Assembly: GCF_014643915.1 (NCBI RefSeq)
Contig: NZ_BMKE01000001.1
Coordinates: forward strand, 62,001 to 126,000
Direction of reading: 5' to 3'
DNA: 64,000 nt
Origin: Oceanisphaera marina
GTDB lineage: Bacteria; Pseudomonadota; Gammaproteobacteria; Enterobacterales; Aeromonadaceae
A program made the translations under genes and the position numbers. The notes under the pieces were generated by a model that was not told the DNA's origin, did not search any database, and worked only from the letters and a program-made list of their open reading frames with translations. This document shows, one piece after another, positions 9,086-16,604 of this stretch (its first letter is position 1; every line of letters begins with the position of its first letter).

Positions 9086-10030
9086 TTAATAGTTTTTGAG
9101 TGGCCGCGATGCTACGCGGTCTACTCGCTCACGATCTACATCTTTTACTCGATGACTTATTTGATAAGATATTGCCTGTATTTTATCAAGGTCTAGCTTA
9201 CCGTTTTGCACATCAGGAAATAAGTAGGGAAGCTGCTTAGGATTCATTACATAAAGTGACTTTCTTTTTTCCTCTGATGTAACATACCATCCGGGTATGG
9301 TCAGGACTCCTTCGACTGGAACATCAAACCCTGTTGCGTCACTCAGCCACTTTCGCACGGCTTGTACATTACGCTTAACCTGTAGAATGGGCTCATGCTC
9401 GATATGTTTAGGAAAATGGAGCGCATCACCTTTTACACTCACCTTAAAGAGCTTATTGCCATTGTGAAGTGGTTTTGATCTTCCTTTAGTTTCAATAACA
9501 AATACACCCTTCGGACCGACGACTAAGTGATCTATATTAAATCCGTCAAAGGGGATATCATGATACACACGATAAGGTCGATTATCGGGACGAACTATCT
9601 GTTCTAGCTGTTGCCCTACAGCCATTTCACACGCATATCCTAACCTAAGATTCTCTATTTTTTTTATTTGCTTAAAGAATTTTCGCACATAGTATGTAAG
9701 GCCAATAATCATCAAAATTACAATAGGAACCCAGCTAGCAAAAGAAACACTCCGCTCTTCTATTTTTACCTGTATAAAAAATAGGGCAGGTACGATAGCT
9801 GTTAGCACAGGAATCATCATCATAGACTCCATCAAATTCCATTGCATACTATCTATTCTTTGCTGTAAAGAAAACCCTGGAGTACGGAAAAGGTCTTCCG
9901 TTAGTGGATTAACTCTGCGGCCAGCCTCTTTTTTCCTTACATATGTCAACACACTCAACAAAACAAACATAGGTAAAAATAAAAAAATAAAAGCCAAACC
10001 TAAGTAATAAATTGGTGACAACCAATCCAT
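9086..10030 (-). CDS. Membrane-anchored NERD (nuclease-related) domain protein
   Basis: 314 residues from ATG 10030, which has a GAGG site 6 bases upstream; GTG 10042 is a weaker alternative. Three hydrophobic segments (~8-30, 70-88, 99-117) precede a soluble domain with GYACEMAVGQQLEQ (E135), FNIDHLVVGPKGVFVIETKGR (D167, E180, K182) and a later DVPVEGVLTIPGWYV. This E...D...ExK layout is the NERD family hallmark, a PD-(D/E)XK-like nuclease fold. It points toward and ends 14 bp from the second helicase, so it is convergent. The DNA is visibly more AT-rich than its neighbours, which may indicate separate acquisition. Nuclease activity is inferred, not shown. Confidence 0.83.
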   Translation of the reverse strand: MDWLSPIYYLGLAFIFLFLPMFVLLSVLTYVRKKEAGRRVNPLTEDLFRTPGFSLQQRIDSMQWNLMESMMMIPVLTAIVPALFFIQVKIEERSVSFASWVPIVILMIIGLTYYVRKFFKQIKKIENLRLGYACEMAVGQQLEQIVRPDNRPYRVYHDIPFDGFNIDHLVVGPKGVFVIETKGRSKPLHNGNKLFKVSVKGDALHFPKHIEHEPILQVKRNVQAVRKWLSDATGFDVPVEGVLTIPGWYVTSEEKRKSLYVMNPKQLPYLFPDVQNGKLDLDKIQAISYQISHRVKDVDRERVDRVASRPLKNY

Positions 10031-10420
10031 GTCAAACCTCACACCTATTTAAATTAAAATACAATCCATCTACTTTAACAACTTTTAATACAAGCACCTA
10101 AGGTAATATCTATTACTCCATGAATTTTCCTCATAACTGTCTAGCATAATCAAATTGACTTTTTTTAAGGGTTTACTTCTTTTACGCTCGTGCTTGGCGC
10201 ATAGATTAGCTTCCTCCAGGTACTCTATCCATACAGTAGTTGCCCGCAGGTCTTACCAACAAGCAACTCCATAGCATAGGCCCGGATGAAGGGATCTTCT
10301 CCACCGACAATCACATGACAAGGAGGTCATGTGTTTGAGCGCCACATGGATGTGCTCGCAGCGTGTCGGTGGAGGAGACTCTTCGTTCGGCCTTTACAGG
10401 GCAGCAAAATAACTCGAATG
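10031..10420. other. Gene-poor stretch: AT-rich upstream region of the NERD gene and a repeat remnant
   Basis: 10031-10290 is AT-rich and should hold the promoter of the NERD gene; no protein gene is credible. From 10294 a repeat remnant (listed separately) begins. Short open frames at 10331-10690 have no family resemblance or ribosome sites. Confidence 0.6.
10294..10380. repeat. Remnant of multi-hairpin element, family C
   Basis: Terminal inverted repeats TCTCCACCGAC (left) and GTCGGTGGAGGAGA (right) match the ends of the large elements at 51.7 and 60.2 kb in position and sequence type. Inside are two hairpins, CATGAC-aaggag-GTCATG and CACAT-gg-ATGTG. The latter sits before GCTCGCAGCGTGTCGG, as GTTCGCAG...GCGTGTCGG does in the 51.7 kb copy. 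About 300 bp of the full element is missing. Confidence 0.6.
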
Positions 10421-10534
10421 TCATTCTTGCTCAGTCTCGCTGGATGTCTGCTCTATCTCTACTGCCGGCCGCAGGCCCTGGGCCCGTTCGCGCAACTCGG
10501 TTTCGTCCAGGGTTTCTACCTCCAGCAAACCGGA
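10421..10534 (-). pseudogene. Fragment encoding a C-terminal tail, possibly FtsH/AAA-peptidase-like
   Basis: On the minus strand an in-frame stretch reads LLEVETLDETELRER, then a Glu-rich tail ending in EQE and a TGA. An in-frame TAA lies directly upstream, and there is no ATG. ALLExETLDxxEL is typical of the end of the peptidase domain in FtsH-type proteases. This looks like the 3' remnant of a lost gene, next to the family C repeat remnant. The family assignment rests on a short motif only. Confidence 0.35.
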
Positions 10535-10565
10535 TTATTTGCTGCAGAAAATTGCCCACGGCGCG

Positions 10566-10856
10566 CTATCGTTTTTTGGCCCGCGCCTGGCGCAGGGCTT
10601 TACGTTGCTGCTTGGTGGGCTGGTGCTCTCTGGTGTCGAGCACACTTTTCAGATCTCGATAGGCATTTTGCCACACCGCCGTATCTTTAAAGCGGATAGG
10701 AAGCAACAGCGAGGCTTTATCCCGGGCGGTGAGCGTGGAGGTTTCCGGGCACTTGAGCAAGGCCTGGCGGCGATTCATCAAGGTGCCGGTGTGCATGGCC
10801 CGTAGCTCAGCCAGGGTTTTATGCGCTATCGCTCCAGCTTCGATTGCCTCAGCCAT
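10566..10856 (-). CDS. Hypothetical protein (96 aa)
   Basis: An open frame of 96 residues starting MAEAIEAGAIAHKTLAELRA and ending in the basic KQQRKALRQARAKKR. ATG 10856 is preferred because AGGAGT lies 8 bases upstream; the GTG at 10865 overlaps that site. It is charged and probably helical, with no membrane segment. I do not recognise a family. Its good ribosome site and protein-like composition argue that it is real. It ends 31 bp from the gene fragment at 10421-10534 and may mark the right boundary of the accessory island. Confidence 0.55.
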   Translation of the reverse strand: MAEAIEAGAIAHKTLAELRAMHTGTLMNRRQALLKCPETSTLTARDKASLLLPIRFKDTAVWQNAYRDLKSVLDTREHQPTKQQRKALRQARAKKR

Positions 10857-11011
10857 TTCACTCACTCCTGCTGATTTTCAACACACAGTATCTTGAAAGA
10901 TATCGCATCCGGAGTTAGTTCAACAACCAGTAAGGATAACGTACAGGCATGAACCAGTGCAGTTACAAAGCGGCCAAACGGTATTGCCACATAAAGCATG
11001 GAAATGCGCAT

Positions 11012-11046
11012 AAAAAAACACCGCATCCGTGGATGCGGTGTTTTTT
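11012..11046. terminator. Bidirectional rho-independent terminator
   Basis: Hairpin ACACCGCATCC-gt-GGATGCGGTGT flanked by seven A on the left and six T on the right. It can end transcription of the YkvI-type gene (minus strand) and of anything approaching on the plus strand. Confidence 0.88.
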
Positions 11047-11066
11047 ATTTTCATCTGGTGAGAGTG

Positions 11067-12140
11067 TTATTGGGCTTGTGCCAGCTTTAAACGGGCGTCT
11101 CGCTTGAGTTTGAAAGGGGCAAAAATAAGCGCGAATACCAAAAACAATCCCAGATAGCCAATCAGCGGGTAGAAGAAAGCCACCAGCTTGGTGAAGCCGG
11201 CAAAGCTGGCCACAAAACCGATTACCAGGGTGGCAATGCTGAAGCGGTTGCCGGCCGGGGTGCGCATGTCTACAAAGCGGGCCACAAAGGCGTAGAACAT
11301 GCTGGCACCGGTGCTGAAGATCATGCCGAACAACACAAACGACATGGCGGTGGCCAGCCAGGGCGAAATGCCGTCGATGATTTTAAGCAACGGCAGTGGA
11401 TAACCGGCGATATTGTCGATTTGCGAGAACATGGCCAGGTGGCTGATCATGATCAGCACGCCAATGCCGGCACCGCCCAGCAGGCCGCCCCACTTGGCAA
11501 CATTTTCATTTTTCTCGGCACCGCCCATGACCAGCGACATGGCCGCGCCCACGGCAATATTGAATGACACATAGTTAACGGCCGACACCAGCCAGTGTGG
11601 CAAGGTGGACTCTATGCTTTCGGCAATGGGTGCCAGTTCGGCAAAGGTGCGATCCATGGTCAGCAGGCTGTAGCCGCAGATAAGCGCCAGTGCCAGCACC
11701 AGAAACGGCGTTATGCTGCCGATAAGGCCCACTACGCGGTTTACCTGCAGCATCAGGGTGGCGCCCATCAGCAAGGTCATCACAACGCTGCCAATATAAG
11801 AAGGCAAACCAAACTGCTGATTGAGAATAGAGCCGGCACCGGCGATCATCACTACGCCCACGCCAAACAGGGTAAAGATGATCACGTAATCGACGATCAC
11901 GCCAATATAGCGGCCGCTGATTTGGTAAATCACGGTTTTGTGCGAACGGGTGCCGGTACGGCTGCCAAGCCAGGTCAGCATCATGCCCAGATAGGCAAAC
12001 AGCGCGGTGGCTACCACGGCGGCGGCGGTGCCCATGTATCCAAAGCTGGTAAAGTACTGCAACACTTCCTGGCCAGACGCAAAGCCGGCCCCCACGATAA
12101 TGCCAATAAATGCACTGGCTATTTTCAATATGTTCCACAT
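11067..12140 (-). CDS. YkvI-family inner-membrane transporter
   Basis: 357 residues, almost entirely hydrophobic, with about ten predicted membrane segments. It starts MWNILKIASAFIGIIVGAGFASGQE, a signature of the YkvI branch of the APC/LeuT-like superfamily, where the broken first helix carries GAGFASGQE. A short basic tail (KLKRDARLK) stays in the cytoplasm. It is monocistronic, with a strong terminator downstream and a divergent neighbour upstream. Substrates of the family are not firmly established; amino acids or other small solutes are plausible. Confidence 0.82.
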   Translation of the reverse strand: MWNILKIASAFIGIIVGAGFASGQEVLQYFTSFGYMGTAAAVVATALFAYLGMMLTWLGSRTGTRSHKTVIYQISGRYIGVIVDYVIIFTLFGVGVVMIAGAGSILNQQFGLPSYIGSVVMTLLMGATLMLQVNRVVGLIGSITPFLVLALALICGYSLLTMDRTFAELAPIAESIESTLPHWLVSAVNYVSFNIAVGAAMSLVMGGAEKNENVAKWGGLLGGAGIGVLIMISHLAMFSQIDNIAGYPLPLLKIIDGISPWLATAMSFVLFGMIFSTGASMFYAFVARFVDMRTPAGNRFSIATLVIGFVASFAGFTKLVAFFYPLIGYLGLFLVFALIFAPFKLKRDARLKLAQAQ

Positions 12141-12456
12141 GATCGTCTAATAATCCATTAAGTAGCCTGCCAGCTGAACGGCACTGACCAATTTCGATAG
12201 AAGATGCTGTTGTAGCATCCGTAATGCGCGAGACCTTAACAGACTGAATTGACAAGTCACATCCGACCTTAGTGGAATGTGAGGTCAGGCACAGTATACC
12301 CATGCCCGTTTTGAACAGGCTCGGTATTTAGTCGCGCTTTGGGCCGATAATGATTTATGCGACGTCAGTATCCACGTATTGGATTAGCGGGCTTTGCCAT
12401 TAACGGTTGTAGGCTTGCTACAAAACGGATATACCCCTGTGTGTTGTTTGATATTG
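12141..12456. other. Divergent intergenic region, no gene seen
   Basis: 316 bp between divergent genes that must hold both promoters. A small hairpin GATGCT-gttgt-AGCATC lies at 12203-12219. I see no convincing -35/-10 pair, RNA gene or repeat. Confidence 0.5.
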
Positions 12457-13635
12457 ATGGATGAATCTGTGAAAAAGCTCGTTATCATTTGTGGTGTGGC
12501 GCTGTTATTGGCCGCTGTATTCAGTGTGGCCGTGCGCCCGGTGCCCATCGAGCAGAAACTGATACAGATCCAGGCCGGCGACAGGCTGAAAGAATTTCCC
12601 GGCATTGAAGAAGAACCACTCAGGGTTCAGGCCATACTGCTGGATCTGGCCGATGACCCGCTGCTGCGGGTAAAGGCGCAGGCGGCGTTTATACGTTATC
12701 CGAACATGGCCCGCGGTGTGTTTTCACTCTACGGTGCAGAGCCTGAATTTCAGGATATTCTGCGCCGCTATGGTGAAACCGTGCTGCCGCCTATTCATCA
12801 TTTTATGACCCGCCCCATTTACAGCATTGAGCTGATCAATAAGGCGGACCAGGGCTATCAGGCGCTCAAGCAGTTTTTTACCGGTGCGGCAAAAAGTGCC
12901 GATGCTCCAGAGGCCCCTTCGAGCCAGTATCAGGCGCTTTCTTCACAACAGCGGGGCTGGTTTGCCGTTAACTTCATCAAGCAAGAAGGCCATGACTTTC
13001 TTGGCCAGTTTGTGGTGGACGACCAGGGTGAAACCCAGTGGGTAATGACCGAACGCATGCTGGAAGGACTGAACCAGTTTTTTACCAGCGGCATTCGCAG
13101 CCTGGAAACCAAATACCGCGCTGGTGAAGAAGTTACCGCCGGTGATTTTGGCTGGGCATCGGTCGATGTGCTGGTGTTAACGAGCGCAGTCAAGGTATTG
13201 AATATGGGCCGTGCCGCCGCGGTGACCACCCAGAGTGCCAGCCGGGCCACCCGCTCGGCGGCCCTGGCGGCTCGGGTAAGCCAGGGTGGGCGTATGGTGC
13301 TGAGCAGTGCCCGATATGCAAAATGGCCGCTGTTTATCGGTGCCGGTTATCTGGTAATGACCCACCCCAGCCTGATCAGTGATGTGCTGGCCGGGGTCGC
13401 CAAGGTGCTCGGCTATCCCGTGCTGGCGGTGCAGTTTGCCGGGTGGCTGTTGCTGTTGATTCCGCTGCTTTACCTAGGCAGTTGGCTGCTCTGGCTGTTT
13501 GGCCCGCTACTCATGGGCGTGTTGCGGGTAGCTCATTTCATACTGGCCAGGCTGAGTGGCCGGGCACGCCGGGCTTATGTTGGCGTTGGGGTCGGGGGAA
13601 GCAGCTCGGCGTTGCTCAGGGAGCGAGGCCGGTAG
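12457..13635 (+). CDS. Uncharacterised membrane protein (392 aa)
   Basis: From ATG 12457 (MDESVKKLVII) the protein opens with a signal-anchor helix at ~6-28. A ~250-residue, mostly polar region follows, containing a conserved-looking QQRGWFAVNFIKQEGHDFLGQFVV. Then comes an Ala/Arg-rich stretch (AAAVTTQSASRATRSAALAAR), and two to three membrane helices near residues 295-360 before a basic tail. I do not recognise a family. Its last 61 bp overlap the 3' end of the convergent DUF2235 gene. A start 12 bases further on (GTG 12469) is possible. The architecture suggests an inner-membrane protein with a large periplasmic or cytoplasmic domain. Confidence 0.75.
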   Translation: MDESVKKLVIICGVALLLAAVFSVAVRPVPIEQKLIQIQAGDRLKEFPGIEEEPLRVQAILLDLADDPLLRVKAQAAFIRYPNMARGVFSLYGAEPEFQDILRRYGETVLPPIHHFMTRPIYSIELINKADQGYQALKQFFTGAAKSADAPEAPSSQYQALSSQQRGWFAVNFIKQEGHDFLGQFVVDDQGETQWVMTERMLEGLNQFFTSGIRSLETKYRAGEEVTAGDFGWASVDVLVLTSAVKVLNMGRAAAVTTQSASRATRSAALAARVSQGGRMVLSSARYAKWPLFIGAGYLVMTHPSLISDVLAGVAKVLGYPVLAVQFAGWLLLLIPLLYLGSWLLWLFGPLLMGVLRVAHFILARLSGRARRAYVGVGVGGSSSALLRERGR

Positions 13636-14636
13636 TTGTCTACGCGTTGCCAGCGCGCCCATACCGACGGGTCTATGCTCACGCCCACCGCCAGGTTGCC
13701 GGCGTTATCGCGAAAAATGTCTCGATAATAACGGCCATCGCCCTGATGAAACCAGCGCCGGTAACGCCTATAAAAGCCCGCCAAAAACTCGCTGAACGAG
13801 TCGTGTGGCGCACTCAGCCAGGCATATTCTGCCGGGATCACAGGCGTAAGCACCAGGCCGGCGGCCATGGCTTTTTGCTGCATCCAGGCCAAAGGTAAAT
13901 CGGCCAGCGGATCATTATGGTAGCCGCCGCCCACATTGGCGTGGGCACCAATAAACCAGCGTTGCTCCACCGCTAGTTGCTCGGGCTTCTTTTGGCCGTT
14001 GGGGCTTATCCAGGGCACGGTGTTGTACACGGCTCTGTGCTCGTCCAGGGCAATGGCCTGGTAGGCCCGCTCCACGATTTTTGACAATTTGGTATCGTGC
14101 CAGGAGTAGGTTCCCCGCTCCGAAATCAGGGTACCGGGAATGCCCAGGGCCCCTACTGTGTCCCACACGCCCAGCAGGTGTATCTTGATTTCTCGGCTGT
14201 AAAGGTCTCGAAACTGGCGGCAGAGCGCATCATCGGGGGCGGCGCTTTTATTGCGGTATAATCGTTCGGCGGCCGCCAGCTGAATGGGCGTAATAATGCG
14301 CAGCAAACCGCATTTACGGATCATGCCCACCATGCTGCGTGCGGTATAGGCACCGCGACTGAAGCCGAACACCCACACCTCGTCGCCTGGCTGATAATGC
14401 CGTGCCAGCCAGTCGTAGCCCAGGCACAGGTTTTGGCTTAAGCCCACGCCAAACATGCCGCCCAACAGGCGAGTGGCATCCGTGGTGCCCACGCCCGGGC
14501 TGTAAAAAAAACGCTGGCGACGTTCGCCATCAAAGGGCGCTATGCTGCGCGCCAGCTTGATGACGTTGGTATTGTTTTGCGGGTCGTTCCAGGTGCCGTC
14601 GAACAGCAGCACCAATCGTTGTGGCTGGTATGACAT
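13575..14636 (-). CDS. DUF2235 alpha/beta-hydrolase (Tle1-like lipase fold)
   Basis: 353 residues of the DUF2235 family. It starts with RLVLLFDGTWNDPQNNTNV, followed by the nucleophile elbow GFSRGAYTAR (Ser93), and later WFIGAHANVGGGYHNDPLADLPLAWM, the family's Asp/His region. Family members include type VI secretion phospholipase effectors (Tle1), but many stand alone, and no T6SS gene is visible here. There is no signal peptide, consistent with a cytosolic protein or a non-Sec exported effector. Its 3' end overlaps the unknown membrane-protein gene on the other strand by 61 bp, so the two are convergent partners or a tightly packed pair. Confidence 0.88.
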   Translation of the reverse strand: MSYQPQRLVLLFDGTWNDPQNNTNVIKLARSIAPFDGERRQRFFYSPGVGTTDATRLLGGMFGVGLSQNLCLGYDWLARHYQPGDEVWVFGFSRGAYTARSMVGMIRKCGLLRIITPIQLAAAERLYRNKSAAPDDALCRQFRDLYSREIKIHLLGVWDTVGALGIPGTLISERGTYSWHDTKLSKIVERAYQAIALDEHRAVYNTVPWISPNGQKKPEQLAVEQRWFIGAHANVGGGYHNDPLADLPLAWMQQKAMAAGLVLTPVIPAEYAWLSAPHDSFSEFLAGFYRRYRRWFHQGDGRYYRDIFRDNAGNLAVGVSIDPSVWARWQRVDNYRPRSLSNAELLPPTPTPT

Positions 14637-15160
14637 AGGCAGGCTCTCGAGTTCAATTGATGCATATAGCGTATGCCAGATTGGAGAGCACAGTGTTGAT
14701 CTGAAATCCGTGAAAGGGAAAACATGGCGCCCTGCGCCGAGCTAAACAGATTCATTGGGGAATGGGGAATGGAAAAAGATCTTAAGGCACTTCTTGCCAC
14801 CGAATACACGGAAAAACACGGAAGAATAAAATTTTTCAATGGACTCAGTGAATTCCATGGCAGATCTGATGTTTAGTCGTTACGCCGTCATGCTGACGGA
14901 CATCAGGATGGCGGGGTTGGATTCAGGATTTGCAGAGCCCGATTCCTTGAACCGCTTTAAGGTCTGCTCTCTGTTTTTCCGTGGGCTCTGCGCTCTTTCA
15001 CTGCGAAAGGTGTTTAACATCCCGCTGAGGCGGGACTGCCAGCTAAAGCGGCAGGCTACAAAGATCACGGGTTCGGGGACTTATAGTTAACTTATAAAGT
15101 ACAGCTGACAGCTTAACGCTTTGTTTTAGCCATCCCCCTCACCTTCAAGAGGAGTTTTAT
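14637..15160. other. Intergenic region with repeat debris, no gene seen
   Basis: 524 bp without a credible gene. It holds two GGGGAAT heptads (14757-14772), an inverted pair of CGGAAAAACACGGA-type sequence (14802-14822 and 14971-14984), and the right half of a family A repeat (listed separately). A GCTGACAGCTTAACGCTT motif (15103-15120) resembles one at 1767-1780. Confidence 0.5.
15011..15060. repeat. Family A repeat, right half
   Basis: TGTTTAACATCCCGCTGAGG, then the hairpin end CTGCCAGCTAAAGCGGCAGG and CTACA match the right half of the complete copies at 29.1 and 29.2 kb. The left half is missing. Confidence 0.75.
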
Positions 15161-15514
15161 ATGCTGATTGTGACTGATCAGGCGCAGTTGGACAGTTTGT
15201 TGGCCGAGCATTCGGCGGTGCTGGTGTTGTATGGCGGCCAGGCTTGCGGCGTGTGTCAGGCGCTAAAGCCGCAACTGCAACGGCTGCTGGCGGAGCAGTT
15301 CCCCTACATGCAGGCCTGTTATGTCGACTGCCAGACAAGGGGCAGCGCCTTGTGTGCCCAGCAGCGCATTATGGCGCTGCCGGTAGTGCAAATCTGGTTT
15401 GAGGGCAGTCGCTTTACCGAGTTTTTCAAGGTGTTTTCGTTGGCTGATATAAAGGCCGCGCTGGACAGGCCCTACTCGCTGTTGTTTGATGACAGCTTGA
15501 ATAGCGGCAACTGA
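15161..15514 (+). CDS. Thioredoxin-like thiol:disulfide protein
   Basis: 117 residues with a thioredoxin fold pattern. The redox motif C29-G-V-C32 sits at the start of helix alpha1 (YGGQACGVCQALKPQL), and the cis-proline is P74 (MALPVVQIW). There is no signal peptide, so it should be cytoplasmic. CGVC differs from the CGPC of thioredoxin 1, and extra cysteines (C53, C57, C65) are present. Ribosome site AGAGGAG precedes ATG 15161. The gene is isolated between repeats and followed by a terminator. It is probably a thioredoxin-family reductase of unknown partner. Confidence 0.82.
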   Translation: MLIVTDQAQLDSLLAEHSAVLVLYGGQACGVCQALKPQLQRLLAEQFPYMQACYVDCQTRGSALCAQQRIMALPVVQIWFEGSRFTEFFKVFSLADIKAALDRPYSLLFDDSLNSGN

Positions 15515-15543
15515 AGCAAACCACGAATCTGCCCGTTCGTAGC

Positions 15544-15561
15544 GGTCGAATAAATTCGACC
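15544..15561. repeat. Short palindromic repeat, family B
   Basis: GGTCGAATAAATTCGACC, nearly the same as the palindrome at 16519-16536. Both are flanked by TA-rich ends (CCTTAC / CCCTAC). It resembles REP sequences in other marine gammaproteobacteria. Confidence 0.6.
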
Positions 15562-15596
15562 TTACCGTCGCCGACCCCGCCGGTGACCATTTAAAT

Positions 15597-15628
15597 AAAA
15601 ACGCCGTGCTCTCTGGCACGCCGTTTTT
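15597..15628. terminator. Hairpin terminator between convergent genes
   Basis: AAAAACGCCGTGC and GGCACGCCGTTTTT form a stem with one mismatch, with A and T runs on the two sides. It lies between the thioredoxin-like gene and the convergent SDR gene and can serve both. Confidence 0.72.
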
Positions 15629-15660
15629 GGTTGTTCGGGGCTGATTAACCGAAGAGTTGT

Positions 15661-16437
15661 TTAATCCAGGGTTTGTACGCCGCCACCGTTGACGAACAGT
15701 ACCTGCCCACTCACCCACTTGGAGATGGGGGCGGCAAAGTACAGTACGGCACCGGCGATGTCTTCCGGCTCGCCCAGGCGCTTGATTGGGGTGTGGGAGA
15801 GCATGGTGGCTTCAATTTCCGGTGTGAGTACCGAGGCCAGGGCATCGGTTCTTACCGCCCCCGGGCCCACGGCGTTCACCCGAATGCCGGCGGGGCCATA
15901 GTCGAAGGCCAGGTTGGCGGTCATGTGGTTGATGGCCGCCTTGGACGAGGCATAGGCGCTGATGGCCGGGCTTTTGTTGATCGAGCTCATCGACGACATA
16001 TTGATGATGGAGCCGTAACCGGCATTCTCCATGTGCGGCGCGCACAGCTGGGCCAGGCGCCAGTTGCTGAACACGTTGAGCTCAAATGTATGGGCAAACT
16101 GCTCTACCGTCAGCGTGGCGGGGCTTTCACGACCTGCACCGCCGCCACCCACGTTGTTCACCAGAATATTGATCTGGCCAAACTCGGCCAGGGTGGCATC
16201 GACCAGGCCGGTCAGGTCTTCATCTTTGGTGACATCGCAGGCCACGGCCCTGGCCTGGCCGCCGTCTTTACGGATCTGCTCGGCGGTGGCTTCGGCGGCT
16301 TCCAGGTTAAAGTCGGCCACCACTATGCTGGCACCATGAGCGGCCAGCATCTCACTGCAGCCCTTGCCAATGCCCTTGGCACCGCCGGTGATAATGGCCA
16401 CTTTACCGTTGAGATCGAACAAGCTTGCTGGATTCAT
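15661..16437 (-). CDS. hdhA: Short-chain dehydrogenase, 7-alpha-hydroxysteroid dehydrogenase type
   Basis: 258 residues of the classical SDR family. Visible features are the NAD-binding ITGGAKGIG (16-24), the NNVGGGG motif (94-100), and the catalytic Ser148/149, Tyr162 and Lys166 (SAYASSKAAINH). The C-terminus (SGQVLFVNGGGVQTLD) closely follows E. coli HdhA (SGQILTVSGGGVQELN), as does TDALASVLTPEIEATMLSHTPIKRLGEP. The E. coli enzyme oxidises the 7-alpha-hydroxyl of bile acids. In a marine bacterium the physiological substrate may be another sterol or alcohol. It is monocistronic. Confidence 0.83.
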   Translation of the reverse strand: MNPASLFDLNGKVAIITGGAKGIGKGCSEMLAAHGASIVVADFNLEAAEATAEQIRKDGGQARAVACDVTKDEDLTGLVDATLAEFGQINILVNNVGGGGAGRESPATLTVEQFAHTFELNVFSNWRLAQLCAPHMENAGYGSIINMSSMSSINKSPAISAYASSKAAINHMTANLAFDYGPAGIRVNAVGPGAVRTDALASVLTPEIEATMLSHTPIKRLGEPEDIAGAVLYFAAPISKWVSGQVLFVNGGGVQTLD

Positions 16438-16518
16438 GATGTAGTCCTCTCGATTTTAAAAAAATTGCTGCCACGAAAAGCAAGCATCAGAGTGATGGGT
16501 AACACCAAACCTGAAACC

Positions 16519-16536
16519 GGTCGAATGAATTCGACC
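16519..16536. repeat. Short palindromic repeat, family B
   Basis: GGTCGAATGAATTCGACC, a second copy of the palindrome at 15544-15561. It lies upstream of hdhA, so the gene is bracketed by the two copies. Confidence 0.6.
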
Positions 16537-16604
16537 CTACGATTTATGATGCTGCGGTGTATCTTTCGCTCTTCATCTGGCCTTGCCTTTCGGTTACTGA
16601 ACGC

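Noticed and set aside
10331-10805. Plus-strand frames of 88-119 codons
   Set aside because: They run through a repeat remnant and antisense to the supported minus-strand frames at 10421-10856, and lack ribosome sites and family resemblance.
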